This document shows, piece by piece, positions 22,465 to 34,456 of a DNA stretch of 64,000 nucleotides. Below the pieces are notes generated by a model. That model was not told where the DNA came from and searched no databases. It saw only the letters and a program-made list of their open reading frames with translations. Source of the stretch: Aquatica leii (lineage: Eukaryota; Arthropoda; Insecta; Coleoptera; Lampyridae); assembly GCA_035610365.1 (NCBI GenBank), contig CM069432.1, forward strand, positions 20,956,354 to 21,020,353. Direction: 5' to 3'. The position numbers were made by a program, and so were the translations under genes. The first letter of the stretch is position 1; every line of letters starts with the position of its first letter.

Positions 22465-25190
22465 AAGAGATAAGTTTATTTTTTTTGTAATTAAGATTTT
22501 TTTGTTTTTATTTGTTTTATTTCTTTAAATGTTTTTTTGCTTATTTATGTGTTTATTCAATTAACTTTAATTTTTAACTTACGTTTTTTTATTTGTTTTT
22601 TTTATATCTTGCTTTAATTTTAATTTTTGTTATCGGGTTTCGCATTATGTGAATTTTCAGATTTTAATAAGATACACTTTTTTAAGGTAAGTCCATTTAG
22701 AGTGTATCCTTTAGGAGCAGGCTTGTGATTGGCAATGACCAGAAGTCCATTGAGCTTTACACCTTGCTTGCGCCCTTTGATTTTAACTTTTGATTTTGTT
22801 TTCGAGTTTTCCAAACTGTCACGGAATTTTGAATAACTTCGTTTATGTTACTTTATTTCAGGCATTATTGTTCTAGCTTTTGCACGTAAGTAACGCAACA
22901 AGAGTTCTTCATGATCGAAAAATAATGTCAATATTACTTTGCATTTTTATTGCATCGATCACAGTTTATTAAATGGTTAAAATAATGACACCAAACAATT
23001 ATTGATAAGAAAAATTCTTGTTATCAATAGCCTCGCTTCTTGCAGATTGTACAAGTGAAAGTATCTGTTCTCTGGCAAGTGATTGTTCTAAATATCCCAT
23101 ACAACAATTAATGCAGAATCTTCCAATTCGTTTATCTTATTTTTTAGTCGACTAGAATAATTTTATTAAATAATAATGTCATTTTAAATTTCAAAAAAAT
23201 GCGTTATACCTTTTTACGCCATGCCAATTCAATTCGTAAAATTAAGCAGAGGTTAGACATGCAAACAAATTAAAAAAACTTAAAAAAAAATTACTTAAAA
23301 AAAAGAAAAACCAATCTTAAATTAGAACATGTTGAAAACAAAGTAATTGACGCAACCTTATAAACCGTCAAAGTCAAAAACCAGATTCTACAAACTCGCA
23401 GATTTATTTATGACTACCAGCGATTTCTATCGTATATCTTCAAAGTTATATATTCAAATAGTTTTTTTTGTACTTGATACATCTTAATAGTCTTCTTTAA
23501 TGTCAAACAAATTTGTTTCTATAGTAACTTTATTAATACTAATTATCTGCAAAAGGTTAAGGTCATCTTATATTTGCATTTAAGTGTTTTCTACAAAGAA
23601 GGTTAATAGACGCAAAAATAGTTTTCGAACAACCCACGCAGTAATTACTTGAAAAATATTGTTAATTAATTTTAATCACATGCTACGGTATAAGAGCACG
23701 TAGTAATCTGACGTTTTCTTTACGTAATTTGCATGAACTTGGAAAATCCGAAATCGAATGTGAAGTAAACAGTAAAACTAATACTGGTAAATACAATTAT
23801 CAAATTTAAAAACGTCAAACAAATTGCACGCAAGCAATGATACACTATTTGTATCTAATTAAATTCAAAAAAAGAGAATTCATTCAAACTTGTCATTAAC
23901 AAACTAGAAGGTTAATAATTGTGGAATCCCCACATTCTTAACATATAACCTTGCCTTTTGGTTTGTTTAAATATAAATGTATCAACAAAACTGGTTTGTT
24001 TTGTTTTAATCTGCGTTATGCAATGTTTATATCCAAATATGGCCATTTAAGAATACCGATTTCGTCGAGAGGTTCTAAAAATTTAAAAGTGGAACAAGAG
24101 TGAATTATTGATCACGAGTTTCGCATAAATAATTTAAAATTTGCTAAATTTGGCAATCGATTTTAGTATACCTACAGTTTTCAATTTACTTACCATTTTA
24201 GTGTTATTTCTGATGTAGAAGTATTTGAAATAACTTTTGAGTCCAATGTGCTACTCAATCCATTTCTAATTTTTTTTCTACTGTCTGTTTTATTATTGTT
24301 ATTAACGTAAGTAGTTCTTTTAATATAGCAAAAAAGTAATGATATCGTTTATTAAATCATTAGTTGACAATAATTTGATTTAAATTGTAAGATAAAGCAA
24401 TTAAACTTATAAAACTCAACCATATTTTGTTTTATTTACTCAAACGATGCTGAAGGTAAGTTATCTTTATTTAATTGTTTTCAATGTACTCCATACAATT
24501 AGCGTTTTTATTAATTTTAAGCTGTGACATTTCGATGATGTTTTAGCAACAATTTTCTATTTGATTATTTCTGTAAATGTCTCGTATACAAAAAAAAAAA
24601 CTAAATTGTGTGTTGGAAAAAAGTAAAATTAAAGTTTTTAATATTGGTACCTTTATTATTAATTAGTTTTGTAATTTGTAATTACACCAATCTAAAAACT
24701 TTTTTTAATTGTAAATAGATCGCAAAGAATAGCTTTTTAAACAATTTTTTTAATCTTATTAGTAATTTTATGTAATAAAAAATTAATCGTTTTAATAAAT
24801 ATTTGTTAAACAACTTAAATATAATTTCTAACAAAAAATTTTGATGTAAAATTTTTAAAAAAATTAACGTCTAGCTTTTTTTGTTGTAAACATGGCCGAA
24901 GCCCCGGGCAAAAAGGTACAATGACAGCCCTTTATCAGAAAAACCAAAAGAAAACTCAAATTCTTCCCACGCTTAGTAGTAAAATAAAACGCGAGTAAAA
25001 AGATTGGTACCAAAATATGTCGAAGTTTTGATTTTCCAAAAATACAATTTTTTTGATTTATGATTTTGGCACTAAGTTGAAATTAAAATTTCACAGGAAA
25101 AAAAGATAATTATAAAGTGCGTATATTAAAAAAAATAGTAAAACAAATTATAGAACCATTAAAAATTAAAACTGAATGATTATAATACAG
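22465..25190. other. AT-rich stretch without a supported gene
   Basis: Very AT-rich, with long T and A runs. No coding signature was recognised except a family U fragment at 22815-22905. 22620-22814 (minus, 64 codons, lysine-rich) shows no domain. 24890-25000 carries a short GC-richer island starting with an ATG that soon meets a stop. Confidence 0.4.
22815..22905. repeat. Family U fragment
   Basis: Matches 19418-19545 of the 3.4-kb family U insertion: both have TCACGGAATTTT, CGTTTATGTTAC, ATTTCAGGCA and then a GTAACA/GTAACGCAAC block, in the same order and orientation. Confidence 0.5.
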
Positions 25191-26273
25191 TTACCCTTCC
25201 GATTACCATTGGGGTCTTTTTTGACCCCCGACGTGTTGTTTTTGTTGTCGTTTCTTATGTTTTTTTTACAACTGATAAGCCTCATACTAGAAGACGAAAT
25301 CAGCAAAATATTGGGTTTGGTTGAGGGTTTGAGAGAGGGTTATGGTATTACCACAGATAATTTTTTTACGTCTATGTTTTTGGCAAAGGAGCTACTGCAG
25401 CAATCAAAAACCTTGACCGGAACACATTCGTAAAACACGTAGAGAAATACCAAAAGAATTTTTGCCAAAAAGAAATCGAGCAGAATACTCAAGCGAAATT
25501 CTATATGGAGAAGACACAATTTTAGTATTTTACGTACCTAAAAAATATAGAAGCGTTATGCTACTTTCAACGCAAAACCAAGATTTGGAATTGTCCGGAG
25601 AAGACCTCAGTTACAAACCGCAAGTTATCTTGGACTATAATAGCTGCAAAGGAGCTGTGGACAGCGTCGATAAAATGGTGAAGAAATACTCATGCAGAAG
25701 AAATACAAATCGCTGGCCTCTCGTTCTATTTTTTAATTTCCTTGATATTGCTTTGAAAAAAGGAAAACATCTGGAAGGAGATTATTTTTGCAAAAACTTG
25801 GGTTTGAATTAGTAATCCCACATAACAAAAAACGTATACTTCAAGGATTACCAAGACATGTGCAGAATGCAATAGCGATGGTTTTAGCAGACAGAGAACC
25901 AGAGGAAGTGGGACCGCAAGACGAAACTATCGCTCGCCCTAAAAGAGGTCGTTGTAAGATATGTCTAAGAGCAAATGACAAAAAATGTTCGGAAACATGT
26001 GAAAAGTGCAAACTCTTTGTATGTAAACAACATTGCCAGAAAAAAAACTACATTATATGTAATAGTTGTTGCCCTCACTAATTTATGTTTGCAGTTTATT
26101 TTTATATTTTTATTAGTTTATATGAAATCTAATGTTAATTTAAAATATTAATAAAGGTTACCATTACAAATTAATCGGTTTTTCTTTACAAAATAAGAAA
26201 AAAAATTTGGGGTCACATCTGACCCCACTTGGTAATCGGCGCCTCAAAAATTGCTTAGTAATTCAAAGGTTAA
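25191..26273 (+). mobile_element. Internally deleted piggyBac-like element with both ends
   Basis: The left end reads TTACCCTTCCGATTACC then GGGGTC. The right end, read inward on the minus strand, starts TTAACCTTTGAATTAC and contains CGATTACCAAGTGGGGTC. The shared CCGATTACCA..GGGGTC block is the inverted repeat; the left TTAA appears mutated to TTAC. Only about 90 bp separate the left end from the middle of the transposase, so the first half of the gene is deleted. The 1.1-kb size means it could have moved only with help from a complete element. It belongs to a different piggyBac lineage from the copy at 21.4-22.5 kb. Confidence 0.75.
25285..26081 (+). pseudogene. piggyBac-like transposase, C-terminal half
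   Basis: The plus strand encodes GYGITTDNFFTSMFLAKEL (25335-25395), which holds the conserved DNFFTS block. After a frame change come KRNRAEYSSEILYG, VILDYNSCKGAVDSVDKM (25626-25680, with the D..K.GVD..D motif that carries the last catalytic aspartate), and CRRNTNRWPLVLFFNFLD. After another frame change the C-terminal cysteine-rich domain follows, CKICLRANDKKCSETCEKC.. and CKQHC near 25955-26040, which binds the transposon ends in this family. The N-terminal DNA-binding and first catalytic regions are deleted. There are two frameshifts. Confidence 0.88.
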
Positions 26274-26329
26274 ACTTAAAAGTGTTTTTTTCTCACTTTT
26301 ACTTCTATAATTTTTTTAATACATTTTTT

Positions 26330-26480
26330 GACGCCAATTTCTTCAGCTAGCTCATGTTTAATGGCCAATGTTGTCAAGCTATTTGGCCGATCTTTGGTAG
26401 TTGTAGTCGTTAATTAACTTTGCTTTGGAGAAACTTTTTTCTCCGCTTGTCATACCGATTGGGAGAGTAAGCAATATTTT
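26330..26480 (-). pseudogene. hAT-type transposase C-terminal fragment
   Basis: On the minus strand the block LPIGMTSGEKSFSKAKLI, followed by LTTLAIKHELAEEIG in a nearby frame, matches the hAT dimerisation region (P...AS.ERSFS.LK..K...RS....RL..L..L.IE.E). Only about 50 residues remain. Confidence 0.65.
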
Positions 26481-26834
26481 TAAAACTATATGAAATTTAG
26501 AGTAAAAACCAGCTTATTTGATTAGACTTTCTTTTTTACTTATTAAAGTCAAAATCGATAATATCAAGTCTGCTAGGTTCAACAAAGTCGTTTATATATG
26601 ACAAATTCCCATCAGTTAACACTATTTCTAGATCTTACTAATAGTTTGGTAAGTCATTTTGTAAGGAATTTTTTAATTATTAATATTGTATAAAAACTAA
26701 ATAGTTGCTATAGGTACTAATACTAATTAAACCAAACCTGGATTCAAAGTCTAATGACACCGTCACTGCGCCAGAATGGATTTGCGTGATTCATCCTAAT
26801 TTTTAGCAAAGCGAAGGAAGGTTATCTTTTTTGA
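26481..26834. other. No gene seen
   Basis: AT-rich linker between the hAT fragment and the BEL/Pao remnant. It may contain the 3' end of the BEL/Pao element; no LTR was recognised. Confidence 0.3.
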
Positions 26835-29015
26835 TCAGCACTAAAGTTCCAAGTTTTAGATCAGATTAATGGGACTTTCATTTTTGCTTTTTCTGCAACT
26901 CGGAGATGTACTCTTTGTTCCAACGTCGCCATAGATGCTGGTGAATCTGTTGATCCCTTTGGAATAAAGATGGACGAGAAGCAGGAACTCCAGTAACCTC
27001 CGGATCAAGTAATGTTGTTGAAGGTCTTGCATGCGATGGCCTCGGAAATTATCTTACCTTGCTTGCAATCGCAGAAATTTGTTCCGTTGTCAGAGTATAC
27101 ATGTAGAGGTTTGCCACGGCGTGCTACAAATCTACAAATAATCAATTAAAATTGGCTTACCGCCAACGCAAATTATGCCTTTGGAATAAAGACTTATTAA
27201 TTTCCATGGGCATAAGAAACCTTAAAAGACGACCTTTCTTAAACGATTCTTAGAAAATCGCAAGCAATATGAGATGACTCGTTCGAGCTTGGCGAGACTC
27301 GAGAAGTCTGAAAATGGAAAGGATGTCTACGTTGCTACTAAGCACTGGGATTGTATCTTCATATTAGAAAGCTATGCTTCGATAGACTGGGAGTTGGGCC
27401 AGCATAACGAATCTTGGGTAAATCAAGGTGGAACCTGTCAAGGTTTTTAGGATTCGGTGCGTGGTTCTCCTAGAGATTAAGTCGGCAGAATTTGATTTAG
27501 TGGGAACATAACGCCACGCCGCATCAGAAGTCAGTCTTTAAATGTCTGCGACTCTATTGCAAGAGTAAGTTAGAACTGATTTCCAACCCCCCAAAACTAT
27601 GTTGTAATCAGACCTCAGAAAACATTTGGATATTGGAGCATCCAAGACCTTTAGAACGTGATCTGAGAGTTTGGCTAAAACAAGTGCTTCACACAACTCA
27701 AGCTTGGGCACAGTTGGGAGCAGCCCTTGATTTTGCGCAGAGCAAATTAACGTGAACTTGATTGTCCATGTCAACTAATCGCATATATATGCATGCACCA
27801 AAACCACGAGTGCAAGCATCGCAAAATCCATAAAGTTGTATGCCGACTGGATTTTTACATAGAACATGCCTGGGAATCTTTAAATCGTATAGATCTTCAA
27901 GGTTGCTACGATAAGTAGATCATATGGACTGAATGACAACTTTTGCAACTTTGCAAACCTTGATTTTATTCGAGCAGAAAGCAAAAACAACAGAAATGGG
28001 AGACTCCAGAAGAAGTTGCGATGTCTAGTAGGATGCCTAGCTTTACATGTTCTACACGTAAATTTAGAAACGCATTGAGGTAATATGTGACCCCAAACAA
28101 AACAGTTGAAGCATATCTTCAACTCTCTAGCTTTTGAAGAACGATCCTTTGGTGTTGATCCATGTTGAGAAAATTGCGACATTTGGATAGATAGCAGCTC
28201 TCTTTGCAAAGTAGGCAGACGGAACTATTTGCAACAAACGCTTTTGAATAGAATTTAGATTTTTCGAGCACCACATTAACTGGTTTGACTTCTAGACTAT
28301 CGAGAAAATTAGCATGATTTGTGAGAAATGACTGGAGTTTATCTAAGGTAGGCAGATCGGAATTGGATTTGTTGCGTATAGTTTCGCATTGCCGCGAAGT
28401 AGTTGGATCTAATGGATGTAACATGTATGATACACGTTTCGAATAGCTGCTGTGTTGTAGCAAGAGATTGGAGTGCTGTAACGTGCTTGAAAAGAAAATC
28501 GCTTACTTTTCTCAGAGTGGAAGCAGATTTCTTTGTCAAGGGCTCTAGTTCCATAATGAATTTTATATGTTTCCGAATTAATAGTATACGCTAATCATAT
28601 CGGGCTACTAATGAGTTGAAAGCAATTCGATAATTGCTAGCAAAAAACTGTAATGATTTGATTATTTCAGCAGCGGCACAAGCAAAACAGCCTTTAAGAT
28701 AATGCAACTTTTGAATATATGTAAGATCCGAGTTATCATGAATTAAACTGAAAAATATGTTTTTGAATTCGATCCAGTTTTCTAGATCACCTGAGAATCT
28801 GGGAATATTTATTTTTAGCATCTGGAACAATGGTGACTTTTGCGATGTACCAGATTTGCATAAATGTAGACTACCGCTGAGAGAATTGTACCCTGTATTT
28901 GGTGAAGAAACGATTAATTCACTGATTAAATATTCGGCACTTCCCCTTTTGGAAAAGAAAACATTTTCGAATTCTGAAAATTCTTGCTCTGCGAGTGAAA
29001 CATTATCCATTTGCT
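26835..29015 (-). pseudogene. BEL/Pao retrotransposon remnant (gag, RNase H, integrase)
   Basis: Minus strand. Gag starts near 29010. INIPRFSGDLENWIEFKNIF and SDLTYIQKLHYLKGCF (28640-28830) are the DUF1759 gag signature of BEL/Pao. A degraded middle follows, then zinc knuckles CFNCFVWGH..C and CRTCKARHPTRHR near 28020-28120. Protease and RT are missing: at about 27880 the sequence jumps to RNase H (LYGFCDACTRGFGACIY, then LPTVPKLELCEALVLAKL near 27680). The integrase DNG box HVYSDNGT lies near 27075-27110 and the C-terminal WRRWNKEY-type block near 26890-26930. Many breaks are present. The order fits one element with a large internal deletion. Confidence 0.85.
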
Positions 29016-29049
29016 CAATAATAATGCCATAGGATCATTAGAAACATTC

Positions 29050-29835
29050 ACATAAGCCTTGAAGAGAAAAAAATATGTACAGCTACCTTTCTAGATGTTC
29101 ACCAAGCTTTTGATCACGTATGACACGAAGGTCTCCTCTATAAGCTTAAATTGATCCTTCCCACACCTCACTATCTGATTGCTAAATCATACCTTTCAGA
29201 ACAATACCAAAACTTCACGACTGATTGACATTCTGACCACAAATGCAAATACAACTGTCACATTCGGAAATGATACGGCAATAATATTCATAAGGGACAA
29301 CCCTCAACTTGCATTTCATAATTTGCAAACATACCTCAACCTCATACAAGACTTGGTAGATAAATAAAAATTCAAGGTCAACTTTATAAAACCCACGCAA
29401 ATTACTTTCGGCAACCAAACCATTAGCTATTCTTCAGTCTGACTAAGCAATATGCAACTATCGTTAACACCCAAGTAGAGTACGTCGTATTAAACATAAA
29501 TGAAAAGCTTACCTGGAAGCCGCATATCATGGCAAAGAAAACTTAACTCAACCTAAAAACACAGAAAATGGGTTGGCTAATTGAACGAAGATTAAAACTC
29601 ATCACAAAAAATAAAATTCTATTATACAAATACATACTAAAGCCTATCTGAGAATCCAATCCAAAATACTAAGAATGATTTCCAATGCTCCCTGGTAACA
29701 AAAATTACACAGAAGAAAGCTAAAAAAGCAGTAGCCAACGGATATTTTAAGCCAATAGACGCATCATACGATCTTAATGTTAGTCAATTATCTCTTAATG
29801 TACTAGCCAGGAGAGTTATCACTGGATAAGTGTAA
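29050..29835 (+). pseudogene. Jockey-type LINE reverse transcriptase fragment
   Basis: The plus strand reads ATFLDVHQAFDHV near 29075-29120 (the FLD...AFD RT box), then LPHPHYLI-like sequence and SYLSEQYQNF. Later it reads YVVLNINEKLTWKPHI near 29485-29525, and then the KMGWLIERR and LYKYILKPI blocks of the thumb region near 29560-29650. The catalytic ADD box lies in a broken stretch. It is heavily decayed and directly precedes a different LINE. Confidence 0.65.
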
Positions 29836-29839
29836 TTCA

Positions 29840-30903
29840 TGAATCCCATTTACTTGTTTTGTAGATCATGAAAAGGCATTTGATTCGATAAATCAGCAAC
29901 AACTTTTCCATGCTCTTTCGCAATGCCGAATAGACTCCAGATACACGGGTTTACTAAAATACATATATAACCACGCAACCGCATTAGTAAGATTACACGA
30001 CGACATCAACACATTTCAAATAGGAAAAGGGCTAAGACAGGGAGATGTCATATCCCCTAAATTATTCACGACACTCTTAGAATATATGTACAAAAACCTA
30101 GATTGGGAACAGTGTGGAATTAACATCAATGGTGAACTACTAAATCATCTAAGATTTGCCGATGATCTAGTCCTAATCACAGATAAGATAGACGAAGCTA
30201 ATCAAATGCTACAAGAACTCAAAGCTACCTCAAAGGAAGTCGGGCTTGACATAAACTATACAAAGACAAAATATATGACAAACCTGGTCCTGAGCGATAA
30301 CATTTTGGCAGATGATATAAAAATCAAACAAGTATACTCATACAAATACCTGGGACACGAGTTAACCATTGGGAGAGATAATCAAACCCACGAACTGAAG
30401 AGGAAAATCAATTGAACATGGGCAGCCTACGGTAAGCTCAGCTACATTTTTAAATCAGATATCCCAATATGCCTGAAGAGGAAAACGTTCGATCAGTGCA
30501 TAATCCCTGTTCTCACTTATGGGGCTGAAACACTAACATTGACCAATAAATACATAAAGAAAATAAGAGTAACACAGACGGCAATGGAAAGGTTAATGCT
30601 AGGAATAACACTTAGAGACAAAATACCAAACACCACAATTAGGCAGCGAACAAAGGTAAAGGATGCTGTGTTGAGGATAGCTAAGCTGAAGTGGAACTGG
30701 GCGGGACACGTGGCAAGACTGAAAGATGAGAGATGGACAAGACGAATGATTGAATGGAGACCCAGGCAAGACGCATTCAGAAGCAGAGGTAGACCACCAA
30801 CAAGATGGGCCGATGATGTAAAAAGAGTTGCAGGAAATTGGATCCAGATCGCACAGGATAGAAACAAATGGAAGGGTTTGGGGGAGGCCTATGTCCAGTA
30901 GTG
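29840..30903 (+). pseudogene. RTE-type LINE, RT and C-terminal region, nearly open
   Basis: The plus strand is open from about 29855 to 30900 apart from one TGA at about 30412. It encodes FVDHEKAFDSINQQQL, GLRQGDVISPKLFT, LRFADDLVLITD (the catalytic box near 30150), KTKYMTN, the YKYLGHEL block, IIPVLTYGAETLTLT, and the C-terminal WAGHVARLKDERWTRRM..RGRPPTRWADDV region. It ends at a TAG followed by a short tail. This is the usual layout of RTE-like ORF2 reverse transcriptases of insects. The 5' two thirds, including the endonuclease, are missing, as expected from incomplete reverse transcription. With one stop it is the best-preserved LINE here. Confidence 0.88.
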
Positions 30904-31148
30904 GACGACCTAGGCTGGGGAAGATTTACTTGTTGTAAATAGCAGGTTGTAAATTCACAAAAATTTTAACAAAGGGCAAGACAAATAATGCATGTTCCCG
31001 TATTTATTGAAGTAAGCTAAGATTTTAGATTGATTGTTTTTAATAATATTCAATTTAAATTTTAAAAAAATATGTATATCGCAAAAAAAACAACACAAAA
31101 AATAATTAATATAGTTAAAGTAATCCATCTCTAAGTGGAGAAGATATT

Positions 31149-31900
31149 GTAATAAGATATAATATTTTTCTTTAAGTTAATCCACAATTATATTTATTCT
31201 AAAACTAGTTTCGACAATTTAAATTGTCTTCATCAGTTAAACTCAAAGCAAATGAATAATCAAATATAATTAAACATTTAAAAGAACTTAGAAATTATAT
31301 AAAATTATAAAATTGAATGACAAATGTCAACAAATTAAAAATTTTAAATTGAAACTGACATTAAATACACACCCAAAGGTGATGAAAAGAAAAAGAAAAA
31401 AGTAAAGTAAAAGTTATTATTAAGAAGAGGAGAAATATTTAAATCAAGAATTTTATTAAGACAATTACCTGAATTTTCATTATAAAGACGATGAATTTTA
31501 AGATGATTAAGAAGCAAACTTTTCTTACAAAAATGAAGAAATTTAACATTAAGGTCAGAAGGAAAAAAAGGAATGACCAGTAGTAGTACATTCAATTTCA
31601 TAAGTAAAATGAATATTAGGATAAATAGAATTAACAAAATTATTAAAATTATTTAGATTATCTAAATAACCATTAAAGAGAACAATGCAATTATCAACAT
31701 ATGTAAACCAAAAACTAATCATATTAGAAAAAAAAAGAATTAAAAAGAAATGTTACTTTTAGCATTATTCATGAAGATTTCAGCAGCAAGAGAAGAAATA
31801 TTAGATTCTATAGCTAAACCCGATGATTGAGAATAGAAATGCTTATTAAATTTTTAAAAAAATTATTTTAAAACGAAATCGAGCAAAGTACAAATATTTA
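31149..31900 (-). pseudogene. PLE-3 minus copy: RT C-terminus and tail
   Basis: The minus strand encodes a Penelope-type RT end: IFMNNAKSN, then WFTYVDNCIVLF near 31680-31715 (the YVDD box changed to YVDN), NGYLDNLNNF, and FTYEIECTTTGHSFF. After a deletion of most of the GIY-YIG region it resumes with LNVKFLHFCKKSLLLNHLK (31480-31560) and an AT-rich 3' tail with a ribozyme-like motif at 31205-31240. The LNVKF..HF block is nearly identical in the plus copy, which supports a common origin. Stops are present. The first half of the RT is absent. Confidence 0.75.
31205..31240 (-). ncRNA. Hammerhead-ribozyme-like core in PLE-3
   Basis: Reading the minus strand: CTGATGA, one A, a perfect 8-bp stem II (GACAATTT paired with AAATTGTC), then GAAAC. 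All bases of the two conserved core boxes are present. Hammerhead ribozymes are known in the terminal repeats of Penelope-like elements. Stem III and the cleavage triplet were not clearly identified, so activity is uncertain. Confidence 0.5.
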
Positions 31901-32929
31901 AAACGTAGTAAAGATCCAGAGAACCATTAGAAAAAAGCAAATTACGAATAAGAAAAATACATTCTTCTGGAATAACTACTTACACTGACATCGGCATCGG
32001 CTTGTGTAAAACTTTGTGGGTTCCTAGGATTTGATTCTATTCCGACAGAAATGAGAATTTCCAGTTTTTCCTTCAAACAATTAGTCAGTTTAAAAACTAA
32101 TTATCTAATAATGTCTAGTTTATAACATAAAAACAAATAGTTATTCATATATCAGTGGCGTAACGTTTGCTACATTATTAAGTCACATATAAAATAGATC
32201 TTTCAGAAAAGAATGTTTAAACGGGTACAGTTAATATGTAAGCTTAGTGCATCAAAATTTGAAAAAGCTTTTCACGAAATACATTGTTTTTTTTGTTGAT
32301 GGATATCTAAAACTCTAAAAACGAATCTTGTTTTTTGAAAAATTCTATTACAGTCTTTAAAAATGCAAGCATAGTAGTTGAAACATCTTTTTATAAATAG
32401 TTATAATCATTATGTTAATATAATAAAATAATCAAAGGATTCCAATTGGGATAGGGAACCACTTGCTTTTGCAACAAATTTATCTTTTTTAAATTTTACC
32501 AGTTTTTACATAAAACCTACAAAACTAAAATAATTTATCAAAATAGAGGTTACTGAAACATATCCTCTTCATTTTGAAATTTAGAAAATATATATGTAGT
32601 CGCTTTAGAAAACTGCTCAATTGTAATTATTTCTCGAGTAATGTTCGAACAGTTTGAAGAACACTATTCTGAAAAACTAATTGCACAAAAATGGCACTTT
32701 ATAAGAGCCAGCGTCACTGTACCAGACGTATTATTCTTATTATATTAATTTATATCTGCGTATGAAAAAATATTATTAATCTCAACATGCACGATTTCTA
32801 AAAACATTGAGGAGTGGGTGCTAAGAACCCACAAAAAAATTTTTGTGGGTTCAAAAAGTAGCTCGAACCCATGAACTCGGCGCTTATGTACACTGATTGT
32901 TTAATTCCCTTTTACTCATTCTTATAATC
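31901..32929. other. Centre of the PLE-3 composite, no gene seen
   Basis: AT-rich sequence between the two opposing copies, without recognised coding. It contains the palindrome at 32825-32852. Confidence 0.35.
32825..32852. repeat. Perfect 28-bp palindrome
   Basis: Arms GAACCCACAAAAA and its exact complement meet without a spacer beyond AT pairs. A second GAACCC lies close by at 32865. It could form a hairpin in RNA or a cruciform. Confidence 0.8.
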
Positions 32930-33536
32930 ATAAAACTGCTTTTCGTTCTTTATTTAATCGTCTCTTTTCTATTCCTATTAAGCAATCAGCCTATAATAAT
33001 GATTATCCTTTCCATCTTTTAAACAATGTTTTTTTGTAAAGTTCGTTTATACCACTTCTTTAAAAAGTTTTCTCAAAATAAATTTGATATCGTTCTATGA
33101 CATATTAATTTTTGTTTTCTTTTTCTTAAAAAAATATTATAAAAAGTACAATATTTCTATTTATTTTTCTACTAATCGCAATTTAAAATATTTTATTGTT
33201 AATAATAAAGATTCTGTTTCTTCTTTAGATAACTCTGGTGTGTATAATATTTCTTGCTCTTCTTGCAATTGTTGTTATGTAGGACAAACTAGTAGAAAGT
33301 CTAAAACAACATTAAAAGAACATATTTATTTTATTAAAATGTATTTAAATTTTGGTATATCAAACACTTGTTCTTCTTTTGCTAGTCATATTTTATCTAC
33401 TACTTTTTCTTCGTACCTTAACGTTAAATTTTTTCATTTTTGTAATAAAAGTTCTTTTCTTAATCATCTTAAAATTCTTGAAATTTATCGTCTTTATCAT
33501 GAACATTCAGATTATTGAAATTCTTGATTTAAATAT
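32930..33536 (+). pseudogene. PLE-3 plus copy: GIY-YIG region
   Basis: The plus strand encodes, after a degraded linker (IPIKQSAYNNDYPFHLL near 32965-33020), the GIY-YIG endonuclease start GVYNISCSSCNCCYVGQTSR (33238-33297) with the cysteine pair between GVY and YVG that is typical of Penelope-like elements. Then come LKEHIYF and the LNVKFFHFCNKSSFLNHLK block also seen in the minus copy. It stops at the gypsy insertion and its 3' tail resumes at 38368. Frame breaks are present. Confidence 0.82.
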
Positions 33537-33853
33537 ATAAGGATGATAAATAATCAGTGGAAGAAACACGATTAGATTCGTCTAAAATAAGAGTTTATTC
33601 AATTAATTACATAAATAAAATATTTACAAAGCACGTTTTTGTACTAACCTAAAATAAGAGAATCAACAATCAAGCTATTGCTTCCCGGATCTCTTTAACA
33701 CCTTAAACGTTCCGCACTTTCCACAGTTATTATTATTATCTTCTACTAACTTTATATGCCTAGTTTATTTGATTACTTATGTCAGAAAATTATTTTATAG
33801 TTAAATTATTAGAGGTTAGTATCTACTCTAGTGTCATGCGCACGAAGCTTACA
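33537..33853 (-). repeat. 3' LTR of the gypsy element
   Basis: On the minus strand it starts TGTAAGCTTCG and ends near CTTAT. It is almost identical to 38046-38362 (for example CCGCAC versus CAGCAC). Confidence 0.93.
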
Positions 33854-33864
33854 TCTCCCCCCTT
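33854..33864 (-). other. Polypurine tract
   Basis: AAGGGGGGAGA on the minus strand, directly before the 3' LTR. This is the plus-strand primer site in LTR elements. Confidence 0.8.
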
Positions 33865-33902
33865 CAAAGCATTAATTGCCAGGTGAATTAATGCCAGCCA
33901 GA

Positions 33903-34394
33903 CTAGTCCACGGGGATAAGCTTTGAGGCATGATATAAGCCCATCCAATCTTTTTTGTTTTCTGCATTTATTTTAAAGATCAAGTCCGATATCTTCTTCT
34001 CTATCTTAAAAGGACCGACTCTAATTTCGTCCAATTTTCTTCTGTTTAATTTGTTTTTATTCGCCACGTACACCAAGTCACCCTCTTTGAATTTATGATC
34101 TATTCTATTTTTATCATAGAGAGATTTGTTATACTCGTGTGATTTTCGAGTTCGGAGAAATGCCAGGTTTCTGTCCTCTTCCAAATTTCTTCTGTTTAGG
34201 TTTTTTGTTAGTTCCGGTGGCAGCAGAGCTGTGCATTTTCCATTCAGTAAATATTCGGGTGAAAAACCTGTAATTGAGTGGTCTGTTTCATTATATTTTT
34301 TTCTGCATTCCTCTGCCACTGTGGCCCATGATTTTTTATTTTTTTTATTTGCATTTAGTGTACATCTTATTTTGTTGACCAATGTCTGGTTCAA
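33903..34394 (-). pseudogene. Gypsy integrase C-terminal part
   Basis: This continues the integrase after a frameshift near 34460. Upstream in this frame NGLNERLNQT carries the last catalytic glutamate of the D,D-35-E triad. It continues with KKYNETDHSITGFSPEYLLNG-type sequence, then the GPFKI block (VGPFKIEKKISDLIFKI) of the C-terminal DNA-binding domain, and ends at HASKLIPVD and a stop. The domain itself is intact; only the frame link to the upstream part is lost. Confidence 0.88.
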
Positions 34395-34456
34395 TCTTTC
34401 GTTTAGCCCGTTAGAAAACGGTGCGTCTACGGCTGTGAAGATTAATTCTATATCTT

